8,160 nt of DNA, taken from JBFKPQ01 sp041628225. Its GTDB lineage: Bacteria > Actinomycetota > Acidimicrobiia > Spongiisociales > JAENVV01. The DNA lies in assembly GCA_041628225.1 (NCBI GenBank), contig JBFKPQ010000098.1, forward strand, positions 1 to 8,160, read 5' to 3'. Positions 1-6,083 of this stretch are shown in pieces. The translations under genes and the position numbers were made by a program. The notes below the pieces were generated by a model. It did not search any database, had not been told where the DNA came from, and was given only the letters and a program-made list of their open reading frames with translations. Position 1 is the first letter of the stretch; each line of letters begins with the position of its first letter.

Positions 1-10
1 GATTACTTGG

Positions 11-505
11 ATGCGTGAGCGTCTGAACAAGGAAGAGGGTTTCACCCTCGTCGAGTTGATGGTGGTCGTGCTGATCATTGCCATTCTGATCGCCATCGCA
101 ATCCCCACGTTCCTCGGCGCTCGTGAGCGGGCTCAGGACCGGGCCGCGCAGAGCAACCTGCGGAACTCGTTGACCGCCCAGAAGGTGTACTACACCGACA
201 CCGAGACCTACGCGGATGCTGCGCAGCTGCAGGCTGCCGGCATCGAGCCGAGCCTCGCGTTCGCCGCCGCTCCGGATCCCACGGACGTGGGTGTTGTGGG
301 TGTGACGCTCTGTGATGCCAACGTCGCCACCGACGGCCAGGGCATGATCGTCGAGGTCATCTCGCAGACCGGTACGCAGTGGGGTATCTACGACATCGCC
401 ACCGGCGCCAACGCTGGTACCTACTACTTCAACGCCGATACAGGCTGCGCAGCTCTGCTCGCCGCTCCGGCCGGTGCGACCGACGGCTTCCCGCCGGCTC
501 CGTAA
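11..505 (+). CDS. pilA: Type IV prepilin (PilA-like, first of two tandem pilins)
   Basis: This encodes the precursor of a type IV pilus subunit of 164 aa. The N-terminus is a textbook class III signal: a charged 10-residue leader ending in KEEG, then FTLVE. Cleavage would fall after Gly10, making Phe11 the methylated first residue and Glu15 the conserved mature Glu5. Residues 11-35 form the hydrophobic helix that serves first as membrane anchor and then as pilus core. The rest is a small globular domain with two cysteines (Cys101, Cys146) that could form the disulfide-bounded D-region loop. The tail (from about 147) is rich in Ala, Gly and Pro. The ATG at 11 gives a leader of normal length, but only ten bases upstream are visible, so the ribosome site and promoter cannot be judged. 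The partner peptidase is encoded two genes downstream. A strong hairpin directly after the gene suggests it may be expressed above the genes that follow, as expected for a major pilin. Confidence 0.95.
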   Translation: MRERLNKEEGFTLVELMVVVLIIAILIAIAIPTFLGARERAQDRAAQSNLRNSLTAQKVYYTDTETYADAAQLQAAGIEPSLAFAAAPDPTDVGVVGVTLCDANVATDGQGMIVEVISQTGTQWGIYDIATGANAGTYYFNADTGCAALLAAPAGATDGFPPAP

Positions 506-537
506 TCCGACCAATCGGCTGACAAGCTGAGACATCG

Positions 538-568
538 AATGGGGGCGGCCCACTGGGCCGCCCCCATT
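538..568 (+). terminator. Perfect 14-bp hairpin between the two pilin genes (terminator or attenuator)
   Basis: The arms at 538-551 and 555-568 are exact reverse complements with a three-base loop (ACT). The stem is mostly G/C and is closed by AAT/ATT at its base. It lies 32 bases after the first pilin stop and 28 bases before the second pilin start. The T-run after it is short (ATTTG), so it may terminate only partly or mainly protect the 3' end of the first pilin mRNA. Either role would raise the first pilin relative to the second. The structure is seen directly; the function is inferred. Confidence 0.8.
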
Positions 569-581
569 TGCTAGCTCGTGA

Positions 582-588
582 AAGGAGG
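582..588 (+). promoter_or_regulatory. Strong Shine-Dalgarno that fixes the TTG start of the second pilin
   Basis: AAGGAGG is a near-perfect anti-16S complement, placed eight bases before the TTG at 597. It rules against the in-frame GTG at 588, whose first base is part of this site. Such a strong site may compensate for the weak TTG initiator. Confidence 0.8.
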
Positions 589-596
589 TGAGAGCG

Positions 597-1058
597 TTGC
601 GTCGAGAAGATGGGTTCACCCTGGTGGAACTGATGGTGGTCGTGCTGATCATTGCCATTCTCATAGCCGTCGCCATCCCCACGTTCCTGGGAGCCAGAAC
701 TCGTGCGCAGGACCGATCCACGCAAGCGGATCTTCGGAATGCCCTGACGGCCGGCAAGGTCTACTACTCGGACCAGGCCTCCGACTACGGCTTCACGGTG
801 GCCGACCTGGATGACGTCCACGCCAACCTCACGTTCGTGGCCGGTCTACCGGCGGTGTCCGGCGAAGTCGGCTTCACGGCGTTCGCCAACGCCGACGGAG
901 ACCCCGACCAGGCCGTCCGCTTCGTGTCACAGAGTTCCAGCGGAGCATGGTTCTGTCTCTGGGACGAAGCATCGGGTTCGCTGGCCGGCACCTACTACGG
1001 AACTGCGGCGGATGCCGCGACGTTCGCCGACCGGGTGGCGTGTAGCACCGGATGGTGA
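597..1058 (+). CDS. Type IV prepilin paralogue (second tandem pilin, TTG start)
   Basis: This is a second type IV pilin precursor of 153 aa. I start it at the TTG at 597. An excellent Shine-Dalgarno, AAGGAGG (582-588), sits eight bases upstream, and the resulting leader is the compact MRREDG followed by FTLVE. A GTG at 588 is in frame, but it overlaps that Shine-Dalgarno and is unlikely to be used. The mature protein would begin at Phe7 with Glu at mature position 5, then a hydrophobic helix to about residue 31. The globular domain aligns with the first pilin throughout (for example RAQDR, KVYY, AGTYY) but has diverged. Two cysteines (Cys120, Cys149) lie near the C-terminus, set closer together than in the first pilin. 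It could be a minor pilin or an alternative major pilin; sequence alone does not decide. It depends on read-through of the upstream hairpin or on a promoter I cannot identify. Confidence 0.93.
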   Translation: MRREDGFTLVELMVVVLIIAILIAVAIPTFLGARTRAQDRSTQADLRNALTAGKVYYSDQASDYGFTVADLDDVHANLTFVAGLPAVSGEVGFTAFANADGDPDQAVRFVSQSSSGAWFCLWDEASGSLAGTYYGTAADAATFADRVACSTGW

Positions 1059-1117
1059 TACGACGTGGTTAGCCTGGCTCCGGCCATGCGATCCGACCAC
1101 ATGCCAAGAGACCGACG

Positions 1118-1888
1118 ATGACCCCCGTGGTCGTCGTCGGTCTCGTTTTAGTGGGTCTGGCCGTCGGCTCGTTCCTCAACGTAGTCGTACACCGGATACC
1201 CGCTGGGATGTCGGTGGTGCATCCACCGTCGGCGTGTCCCCGCTGCGGTGCGCCCATCCGGCCGCGCGACAACATCCCGGTGCTGTCGTGGCTGTTGCTG
1301 CTCGGCAGATGCCGGGACTGTGGCACTTCGATCTCGTCGCGCTATCCGCTCGTCGAGGCGAGCACGTCCCTGCTGTTCCTGGCCACCTATTGGGTCATCG
1401 GAGAGCGGTGGGTCCTGGCTGCCTATCTGTGGTTCGCCGTCGTCACATTTGCGTTGAGCATCATCGACCTCGACACGAAGCGTATCCCGAACCGCATCCT
1501 GTATCCGGGCACCGCCGTTGCGGTCGTACTCCTGGGCATCGGCGCTCTCGCCGATGGGCACCTCCCGTCGTTCGGGCGCGCACTCCTGGCCGGCTCCGCC
1601 TACTTCGCGGGATTCCTCGTCATCGGCCTCATCGCACCGGCCGGCTTCGGGGGAGGCGACATTAAGCTCTCGCTGCTGCTCGGCGTCTTCGCCGGTTACA
1701 TCTCCTGGACGGCACTGACCGTCTCGATCTTCTTGGCGGTGTTCATCGGGGGAGCGGTGTCCATCGGCTTGCTGGTTCTGCGCCGCGTCGGTCGTAAGGA
1801 TCAGCTGCCGTTCGGCCCCTCGCTCGTGCTCGGGTCATGGCTGGCCATCGCCTTTGGTGATGCTCTGGCGGATTGGTATCTCGGCTGA
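1118..1888 (+). CDS. pilD: Prepilin peptidase / N-methyltransferase PilD (A24 family)
   Basis: This is a bifunctional membrane enzyme of 256 aa that cleaves the short leader of type IV prepilins and methylates the new N-terminal residue. The N-terminal membrane segment carries the family motif GSFLNVVVHR (17-26). A cytoplasmic domain follows with the zinc-type pairs CPRC (Cys40, Cys43) and CRDC (Cys65, Cys68), typical of full-length bifunctional enzymes. The aspartyl-protease half has the first acidic site in IDLDTKRIPN (Asp117 or Asp119) and the GxGD site GGGD (Asp181) followed by IK. Several hydrophobic segments fill residues 80-250, giving roughly seven to eight membrane spans. Length is in the normal range. 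The ATG at 1118 has only a weak AAGAG upstream (1106-1110). It lies 59 bases after the second pilin, whose product is an obvious substrate along with that of the first. Confidence 0.96.
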   Translation: MTPVVVVGLVLVGLAVGSFLNVVVHRIPAGMSVVHPPSACPRCGAPIRPRDNIPVLSWLLLLGRCRDCGTSISSRYPLVEASTSLLFLATYWVIGERWVLAAYLWFAVVTFALSIIDLDTKRIPNRILYPGTAVAVVLLGIGALADGHLPSFGRALLAGSAYFAGFLVIGLIAPAGFGGGDIKLSLLLGVFAGYISWTALTVSIFLAVFIGGAVSIGLLVLRRVGRKDQLPFGPSLVLGSWLAIAFGDALADWYLG

Positions 1889-1899
1889 CGCCGATTGCC

Positions 1900-1928
1900 T
1901 GGCGCATGCCACGGCCCACTGCTACGCT
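1900..1928 (+). promoter_or_regulatory. Candidate sigma-A-type promoter for pilMNO
   Basis: A TACGCT -10 hexamer (1923-1928) lies 17 bases after a weak TGGCGC (1900-1905). It sits in the only sizeable gap of the pilus cluster and resembles the TACCCT and TACACT elements before aroC and efp in this window. Transcription would start near 1935, giving a leader of about 90 nt before pilM. The -35 is poor, so this rests mainly on the -10 and its position. Confidence 0.4.
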
Positions 1929-1944
1929 CACCGAATCACAAACC

Positions 1945-1954
1945 TGTAATTACA
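1945..1954. promoter_or_regulatory. Perfect palindrome in the pilM leader, possible operator
   Basis: TGTAATTACA is a 10-base perfect palindrome and an A/T island in otherwise G/C-rich DNA. It lies just downstream of the candidate pilM start of transcription, where a bound repressor could act. I do not recognise the binding protein. A palindrome this short may also occur by chance. Confidence 0.3.
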
Positions 1955-1993
1955 CGGGTGTGTGTCGGTCCGAGCTGGAGGGCCAAGGGGTTA

Positions 1994-2008
1994 GCGGTGC
2001 CAAACCGC
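1994..2008 (+). promoter_or_regulatory. Small hairpin abutting the pilM ribosome binding site
   Basis: GCGGT (1994-1998) and ACCGC (2004-2008) can pair around a five-base loop. The 3' arm ends exactly where the pilM Shine-Dalgarno GAGGAG (2009-2014) begins. This placement could tune ribosome access, but a five-pair stem is weak evidence on its own. The sequence does not match the core of a c-di-GMP riboswitch as far as I can see. Confidence 0.3.
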
Positions 2009-2023
2009 GAGGAGCAGAGGTAG

Positions 2024-3097
2024 ATGGCCGTCAACGTCGGTCTGGACATCGGAACGAGCGCCGTGCGCGGCGCGGTCGTCGAAACCTCGAAGAAGGGACC
2101 CCCGACGCTCCGCAAGTACGGAGAGGTCGCACTTCCCGAAGGTGCCGTGCAGAACGGCGAAATCATCGACGAGGAAGTCGTCAAGGACGCCCTCAAACGT
2201 CTGATGAGCCAGGCCAAGCTCCCGAAGAAGCGCGTCATCGTCGGCCTCGCCAACCAGCGGGTCATCGTCCGGCAGATCGACCTTCCGCAGATGGCCGAGG
2301 AGGAACTCGCCGAGTCGCTGGCGTTCCAGGCCCAGGAGTACATCCCCATTCCGATCGATGAGGCCATCCTCGATTTTGTCCCGCTCGAGTCGTTCGCCAC
2401 ACCCGACGGCGAGGCCCGCATGTCGGTCCTCGTCGTGGCAGCGCAGAAGGACATGGCCACCGAGGTCGTCAACGTCCTCGACAGCGTGAACATCAAGCCG
2501 ATGGCCATCGACCTCCAGGCATTCGCACTCGTGCGAGCGGCCACCGGCGGCGAACTCGACCTCGACCCCAACCCAAAAGCGATCGTCAACATCGGTGCGA
2601 GCCTCACACAGGTCATCGTGGTCAAGGGCGGAACGCTGCGGTTCATGCGGATCGTGCCGATGGGCGGCCGAGACTTCACGAGCGTGCTGGCCGGTGACCT
2701 CGGCATCGATACCGAACAGGCTGAGCAACTCAAGCGCCGCGTCGGTGTCGCCACCGGCGATGCACCGACGGGAACGAACGGCGACGATGCCGCCATCGCT
2801 GCGCTGACCCGCCAGGCCGACCAGCTCATCGAAGAGGTGCGGTCGTCCGTCGACTTCTTCTTGAGCCAGAGTCCGGACGGCGGCATCGACACGCTCCTCA
2901 TCTCCGGAAACGGGGCGCGGCTTCCGCATCTGGCGAACCGGATGCGGTCGCGGCTCAACATGAATCTCCAGCCTGTTCGGCTCCTGGACACCGAACGACT
3001 CCAAGCCGGCAAGACCGGGCTTTCCGATGACGAACTCCGCCAGGCACAACCCGTGCTCCCCGTCGCCGTGGGCCTCGCTCTGTGGGGTGAGGTCTAG
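2024..3097 (+). CDS. pilM: Type IV pilus assembly ATPase-fold protein PilM
   Basis: This is the cytoplasmic actin-like (FtsA-like) component of the pilus alignment complex. It binds nucleotide and the N-terminal peptide of PilN, linking the cytoplasmic motor side to the membrane proteins. The 357-aa length is normal. The first phosphate motif is GLDIGTSAVRGAVV (6-19) with Asp8. The second phosphate region is IVNIGASLTQVIVV (187-200). The adenosine-type motif is LLISGNGARLPHL (291-303). The FQAQEYIPIPIDEAILD stretch (101-117) is characteristic of PilM rather than FtsA. The ATG at 2024 is preceded by GAGGAG at a spacing of nine bases. The stop is immediately followed by the pilN ATG with no gap, so the two should be translationally coupled. 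Residues 240-257 form a Gly/Thr/Asp-rich insertion that looks like a flexible loop. Confidence 0.96.
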   Translation: MAVNVGLDIGTSAVRGAVVETSKKGPPTLRKYGEVALPEGAVQNGEIIDEEVVKDALKRLMSQAKLPKKRVIVGLANQRVIVRQIDLPQMAEEELAESLAFQAQEYIPIPIDEAILDFVPLESFATPDGEARMSVLVVAAQKDMATEVVNVLDSVNIKPMAIDLQAFALVRAATGGELDLDPNPKAIVNIGASLTQVIVVKGGTLRFMRIVPMGGRDFTSVLAGDLGIDTEQAEQLKRRVGVATGDAPTGTNGDDAAIAALTRQADQLIEEVRSSVDFFLSQSPDGGIDTLLISGNGARLPHLANRMRSRLNMNLQPVRLLDTERLQAGKTGLSDDELRQAQPVLPVAVGLALWGEV

Positions 3098-3724
3098 ATG
3101 CGACCCATCAATCTCCTTCCCCCGGAGCAGGCCGAGAAGGCCAAGCGACGGCGTGGGGCCCTGTTCGGTGTGTTCCTAGCCCTCGCGTTCCTGGCGCTCC
3201 TGGCGTTCTTCACCTTCTTGAAGATCGCGCAGCGGACGGCAGCCGAGGATGCCGTCATTGCACAGCAGCTGACGAACGACAACCTCCAGCGCGACATCAA
3301 CAGCCTGGGCGAAGCCCGCCAGGCGCGCGACGACTACCGGCGCGGTGAGCAGCAGATCATGGCTGCTCTGGCGATCGACGTCGAATGGGGACGCATGCTC
3401 AACGACATCGGCCGCGTCATTCCCGATCGGGTGTGGCTGACGTCGTTGAGCGCCACCGCATCGCCACCTCCCGAAGACGAGCCGATTCCCTCCTACGGCG
3501 CGCTGGCCTTTGGAGGCTCCGCGTTCGACTATCCGGATGCCGCCACGTGGTTCCGCACGGTCGACTCGGTCGAGTGGCCGGCGGTCGGCGGTGGATGGGT
3601 GTCGTCGATCAACACGATCACAGCCGGCGACTTCCTCATCGTGCAGTTCTCGAGCTCGGCATCGATCACGGGTGCGGCACTGTCGGACCGGGCGCTCGAC
3701 CGAGTACCGGAGATCCCAGAATGA
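3098..3724 (+). CDS. pilN: Type IV pilus inner-membrane assembly protein PilN
   Basis: This is a bitopic membrane protein of 208 aa that pairs with PilO and recruits PilM. The cytoplasmic N-terminus begins MRPINLLPPE; the INLLP core (4-8) is the peptide known to dock in PilM. After a basic patch (KAKRRR) there is one membrane helix at about 21-43, then a charged helical stretch (about 45-92) likely to form a coiled coil with PilO. A ferredoxin-like domain follows, starting with the family hallmark MLNDIGRVIPDRVWLTSLS (100-118). It starts directly after the pilM stop, with GTGAGG (3087-3092) inside the end of pilM as ribosome site. Its stop overlaps the pilO ATG (ATGA). An acidic proline-rich loop (122-132) and a low-complexity Ser/Ala segment (185-196) are lineage-specific decorations. 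Confidence 0.93.
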   Translation: MRPINLLPPEQAEKAKRRRGALFGVFLALAFLALLAFFTFLKIAQRTAAEDAVIAQQLTNDNLQRDINSLGEARQARDDYRRGEQQIMAALAIDVEWGRMLNDIGRVIPDRVWLTSLSATASPPPEDEPIPSYGALAFGGSAFDYPDAATWFRTVDSVEWPAVGGGWVSSINTITAGDFLIVQFSSSASITGAALSDRALDRVPEIPE

Positions 3725-4362
3725 GACGCCTCCTGATCATCGGCCTCCCCGTGGCGATCCTCATCACTGCGGCGTGGTGGTTCCTGGTGGTGACACCGAT
3801 CAACGACGAGATCATCGATCAAGAGTCGCAGCTCGACGTGTTGCAGACGCAGGAGGCTTCGTTGCGCCAGCAGCTGTCGGCGCTCCGTCAGGTCAACGAC
3901 CGGCTCCCGGAGTACCAGCGGGCCGTGGCCGACATGCAGCGATCGATTCCGCCGACGCCGCAGATCGATTCGCTCATCGACGATCTGAAGGTCCTCGCCG
4001 ACGACACCAACGTGGTCTGGAGCGCAGTCGCCTTCTCGACGCCGGGCGAGGAGACGCCGGAGGGCTTCCGCACGATCACCGTCAACATGACCGTCACCGG
4101 CCAGTATTTCGAGCTGCTCGGCTACCTGTACGGCGTCAGCGAGCTGGACCGGCTGGTGCGTATCGACACGCTCAGCTTCTCCCCGTCGCTCACCGACGAG
4201 GGCTTCAACGAGATCACGCTGACCATCAATGCGGTCGCGTTCACCACGGGTTCGATCGTGGTGCCAGAGCAGCCCGAAGTCGAAGAGCCCGACATCCCGG
4301 CCACGACCACCACGACCACGACGACGATCCCGTCGTCGACGACGACCACGGCGGGAGGCTGA
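3721..4362 (+). CDS. pilO: Type IV pilus inner-membrane assembly protein PilO
   Basis: This 213-aa protein is the partner of PilN in the alignment complex. It has a very short cytoplasmic N-terminus (MRR), one membrane helix (about 4-24), then a heptad-like coiled-coil region (28-75) rich in Gln, Leu and Arg. A PilO-type ferredoxin-like domain follows (about 80-175), with the recognisable FRTITVNMTVTGQYFELLGYL stretch (first half 116-126). The ATG at 3721 overlaps the pilN stop as ATGA and has GGAG (3709-3712) eight bases upstream. Longer in-frame readings begin inside pilN and are not supported. The C-terminus carries an acidic Pro/Glu linker (182-193) and then a threonine tail, eight Thr at 195-202 and four at 207-210. 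That tail is foreign to proteobacterial PilO and probably lies on the outer face of the membrane. Confidence 0.92.
   Translation: MRRLLIIGLPVAILITAAWWFLVVTPINDEIIDQESQLDVLQTQEASLRQQLSALRQVNDRLPEYQRAVADMQRSIPPTPQIDSLIDDLKVLADDTNVVWSAVAFSTPGEETPEGFRTITVNMTVTGQYFELLGYLYGVSELDRLVRIDTLSFSPSLTDEGFNEITLTINAVAFTTGSIVVPEQPEVEEPDIPATTTTTTTTIPSSTTTTAGG
4303..4350 (+). repeat. ACG/ACC threonine-codon repeat at the 3' end of pilO
   Basis: This low-complexity tract consists almost entirely of ACG and ACC codons in the pilO frame, interrupted once by Ile-Pro-Ser-Ser. It encodes the threonine tail of PilO. Tracts like this can change length by slippage. The mixed codons suggest it is kept at protein level and not a fresh expansion. 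Confidence 0.8.
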
Positions 4363-4363
4363 C

Positions 4364-4897
4364 ATGCGCAAGCGTCGTAGCTCCGGTTCGGCCGCCGCCC
4401 TCGCCATTCTCATGGTGGGCGTAGGTATCGCACTGGGATGGCTGACCATCGCGCCGGGCATCTTCGGGCATCAGTCCCCGGCGTTCGACGGCAACCTGCC
4501 GGGAGCTTCGGTGGGAGTCGAGGCGGACACGGCGGCCCTCGCTGAAGGCGTGGCGATCATCGCCAACCTGCAGGTGTCGCAGCCGCGGGATCCGTTCCGT
4601 CCTCTCATCACCGACACGGTGCAGATCGGCGGCGAGGGGTCCGGACAACGCACCGGCATCGGCGTTCGGCTGATCAGCGTGACCGGCGAAGGCGTACTCC
4701 GAGCCACCGTCGAGGTCAACGGCGTCGAGTATGACGTCGGCGTCGGCGACGTGTTCGCCGGTTCGTTCAAGGTGATCTCCCTGACCCCGCCCGATGAGGA
4801 CGCCGAAGACGGCGATCCCGATGCGCTCGGATCGGGCGTGTTCCTGTTCGGCGACAACGCCTTCGAGCTCGAAGTCGGCCAGCAGATCCTCAAGTAG
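4364..4897 (+). CDS. PilP/GspC-like membrane-anchored pilus assembly protein
   Basis: This 177-aa protein is the last gene of the pilM-N-O run and occupies the pilP slot. A basic N-terminus (MRKRR) is followed by one hydrophobic helix (about 10-31). There is no lipobox cysteine, so it is membrane-anchored and not a lipoprotein as classical PilP is. After a linker comes RDPFRP (75-80), the kind of motif that precedes the PilP/GspC homology domain. A compact beta-rich domain follows: VRLISVTGEGVLRATVEVNG (101-120), DVGVGDVFAGSFKVISL, then GVFLFGDNAFELEVGQQ at the end, matching that fold. A disordered acidic stretch (142-155) interrupts it. The ATG at 4364 has GGGAGG (4353-4358) five bases upstream and lies one base after the pilO stop. 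The family call is from fold pattern and gene order; sequence identity to known PilP appears low. Confidence 0.72.
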   Translation: MRKRRSSGSAAALAILMVGVGIALGWLTIAPGIFGHQSPAFDGNLPGASVGVEADTAALAEGVAIIANLQVSQPRDPFRPLITDTVQIGGEGSGQRTGIGVRLISVTGEGVLRATVEVNGVEYDVGVGDVFAGSFKVISLTPPDEDAEDGDPDALGSGVFLFGDNAFELEVGQQILK

Positions 4898-4903
4898 CGC
4901 AGC

Positions 4904-4932
4904 CCCGACCCCTCCTGGTGGTCGTGTACCCT
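4904..4932 (+). promoter_or_regulatory. Candidate leaderless promoter for aroC
   Basis: TACCCT (4927-4932) is a good actinobacterial -10, with a partial -35 (CCGACC, 4905-4910) sixteen bases upstream. Only eight bases separate the -10 from the aroC ATG, and those bases (GACCCGCC) contain no Shine-Dalgarno. This fits transcription starting at or within two bases of the ATG, meaning a leaderless mRNA. Leaderless genes are common in actinobacteria. Confidence 0.5.
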
Positions 4933-4940
4933 GACCCGCC

Positions 4941-6083
4941 ATGCTGCGCTATCTGACCGCCGGAGAATCCCACGGCCCGGGGCTGACCGCCGTCATCGAG
5001 GGCGTCCCCTCCGGCCTCGGCTTCCTCAGGTCTGAGCTGGCCGACGAGCTCGCCCGTCGCCGGCTCGGCTACGGGCGCGGCAACCGGATGAAACTCGAAC
5101 GGGACGAACTCGAGATCATGGGCGGGGTCCGCCACGGCGTGACGCTGGGCAGCCCTATCTGCGTGATCGTTCGGAACACGGAGTGGGCGCGCTGGGAGAC
5201 TGAGATGTCGCCCGATCCGGGCGAGCCGCAACGGGCCCTCACCACCCCCCGGCCCGGACACGCCGACCTCGTGGGGATGCAGAAGTACGACACCCACGAC
5301 GCTCGGAACATCCTCGAACGCGCCTCGGCCCGAGAGACGGCCGCACGCACCGTCGTTGGATATACGGCCAAGAAGCTGCTCGAAGCCGTCGGCGTGCAGG
5401 TCCTCTCGCACGTCGTCGCCATCGGCACCGCAACCTCCAGGGGTGACGTCCCTCGCCCGGGCGACCTGGCAGCCGTCGACGACTCGCCGGTTCGGGCCTG
5501 GTCGGGCGAGGATGCCATGGTTGCCGAGATCGAAGCCGCCAAAGGCGATCGTGACACACTCGGGGGCGTGGTCGAGGTCCTCGCCTATGGCTTGCCGCCG
5601 GGGCTCGGCAGCCACGTGCACTGGGACCGGCGCCTCGACGGGCGTCTCGCCCAGGCGCTCATGTCCATCCAGGCGATCAAGGGAGTCGAAGTCGGTGATG
5701 GCTTTGCATCGGCCCGCCGCCGCGGGTCGGAGGCACATGACGAGATCCATCGTGAGGACGACGAGTTCGTCCGCCACACCGACCGAGCGGGCGGCACCGA
5801 GGGTGGCATGACCACGGGTCAGCCACTCCGCGTGCGAGCCGCCATGAAGCCCATCTCGACGGTCATGAAGCCGCTGCAGACCGTCGACGTGGCTTCCAAG
5901 GAGGCCGATGTGGCGTTCCGGGAACGTTCTGACGTGTGTGCCGTGCCGGCTGCCGGCGTGGTCGCCGAGCAGATGGTGGCCATCGTGCTCGCTCAGGAGA
6001 TCCAGCGGCAGTTCGGCGGCGATACCGTCGGCGACCTCGTCGCCTCGGTCGACCGGTACCGCGCCCGTCTCGCCAAGTTCTGA
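4941..6083 (+). CDS. aroC: Chorismate synthase AroC
   Basis: This is the last enzyme of the shikimate pathway; it converts 5-enolpyruvylshikimate 3-phosphate to chorismate using reduced FMN. The 380-aa protein has the three family signatures: GESHGPGL near the start (8-15, catalytic His11), the RASARETAAR segment (127-136), and RSDVCAVPAAGVVAE (329-343, with catalytic Asp331). GRGNRM (45-50) supplies substrate-binding arginines, and RPGHADL (104-110) is also conserved. Length matches other actinobacterial enzymes. The ATG at 4941 gives the standard MLRYLTAGESHG start, and the lack of any ribosome site fits a leaderless message. The stop overlaps the aroB ATG by one base (TGATG), so the two genes are coupled. 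It sits 43 bases after the pilus operon but is functionally unrelated to it. Confidence 0.97.
   Translation: MLRYLTAGESHGPGLTAVIEGVPSGLGFLRSELADELARRRLGYGRGNRMKLERDELEIMGGVRHGVTLGSPICVIVRNTEWARWETEMSPDPGEPQRALTTPRPGHADLVGMQKYDTHDARNILERASARETAARTVVGYTAKKLLEAVGVQVLSHVVAIGTATSRGDVPRPGDLAAVDDSPVRAWSGEDAMVAEIEAAKGDRDTLGGVVEVLAYGLPPGLGSHVHWDRRLDGRLAQALMSIQAIKGVEVGDGFASARRRGSEAHDEIHREDDEFVRHTDRAGGTEGGMTTGQPLRVRAAMKPISTVMKPLQTVDVASKEADVAFRERSDVCAVPAAGVVAEQMVAIVLAQEIQRQFGGDTVGDLVASVDRYRARLAKF

Noticed and set aside
588..590. GTG start for the second pilin
   Set aside because: It overlaps the strong Shine-Dalgarno that serves the TTG at 597 and has no ribosome site of its own at proper spacing.
1070..1075. 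TAGCCT as a separate promoter for pilD
   Set aside because: There is no recognisable -35 at proper spacing and the gap is only 59 bases; read-through from the pilins is simpler.
1935..2023. c-di-GMP riboswitch in the pilM leader
   Set aside because: CAAACC and GGGGTTAGCGG strings recall parts of the class I fold, but I cannot find the conserved core or build the paired stems. A covariance-model search would settle it.
1936..3049. Two long minus-strand open frames of about 350 codons opposite pilM
   Set aside because: They lie antisense to a clear pilM. Their translations are Ser/Arg- or Asp/Val-biased with no recognisable motif, which is usual for shadows in high-GC DNA.
3510..4461. Long open frames in other frames and on the minus strand over pilN, pilO and the pilP-like gene
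   Set aside because: Their products are Arg/His/Asp-rich low-complexity readings of the opposite or shifted frame. The pilO threonine repeat gives them artificial runs of Val, Arg or Asp.
4906..4924. CGACC...GGTCG inverted repeat before aroC as a terminator or operator
   Set aside because: It is only five pairs with a nine-base loop and no T-run, and it overlaps the candidate promoter; chance is a sufficient explanation.
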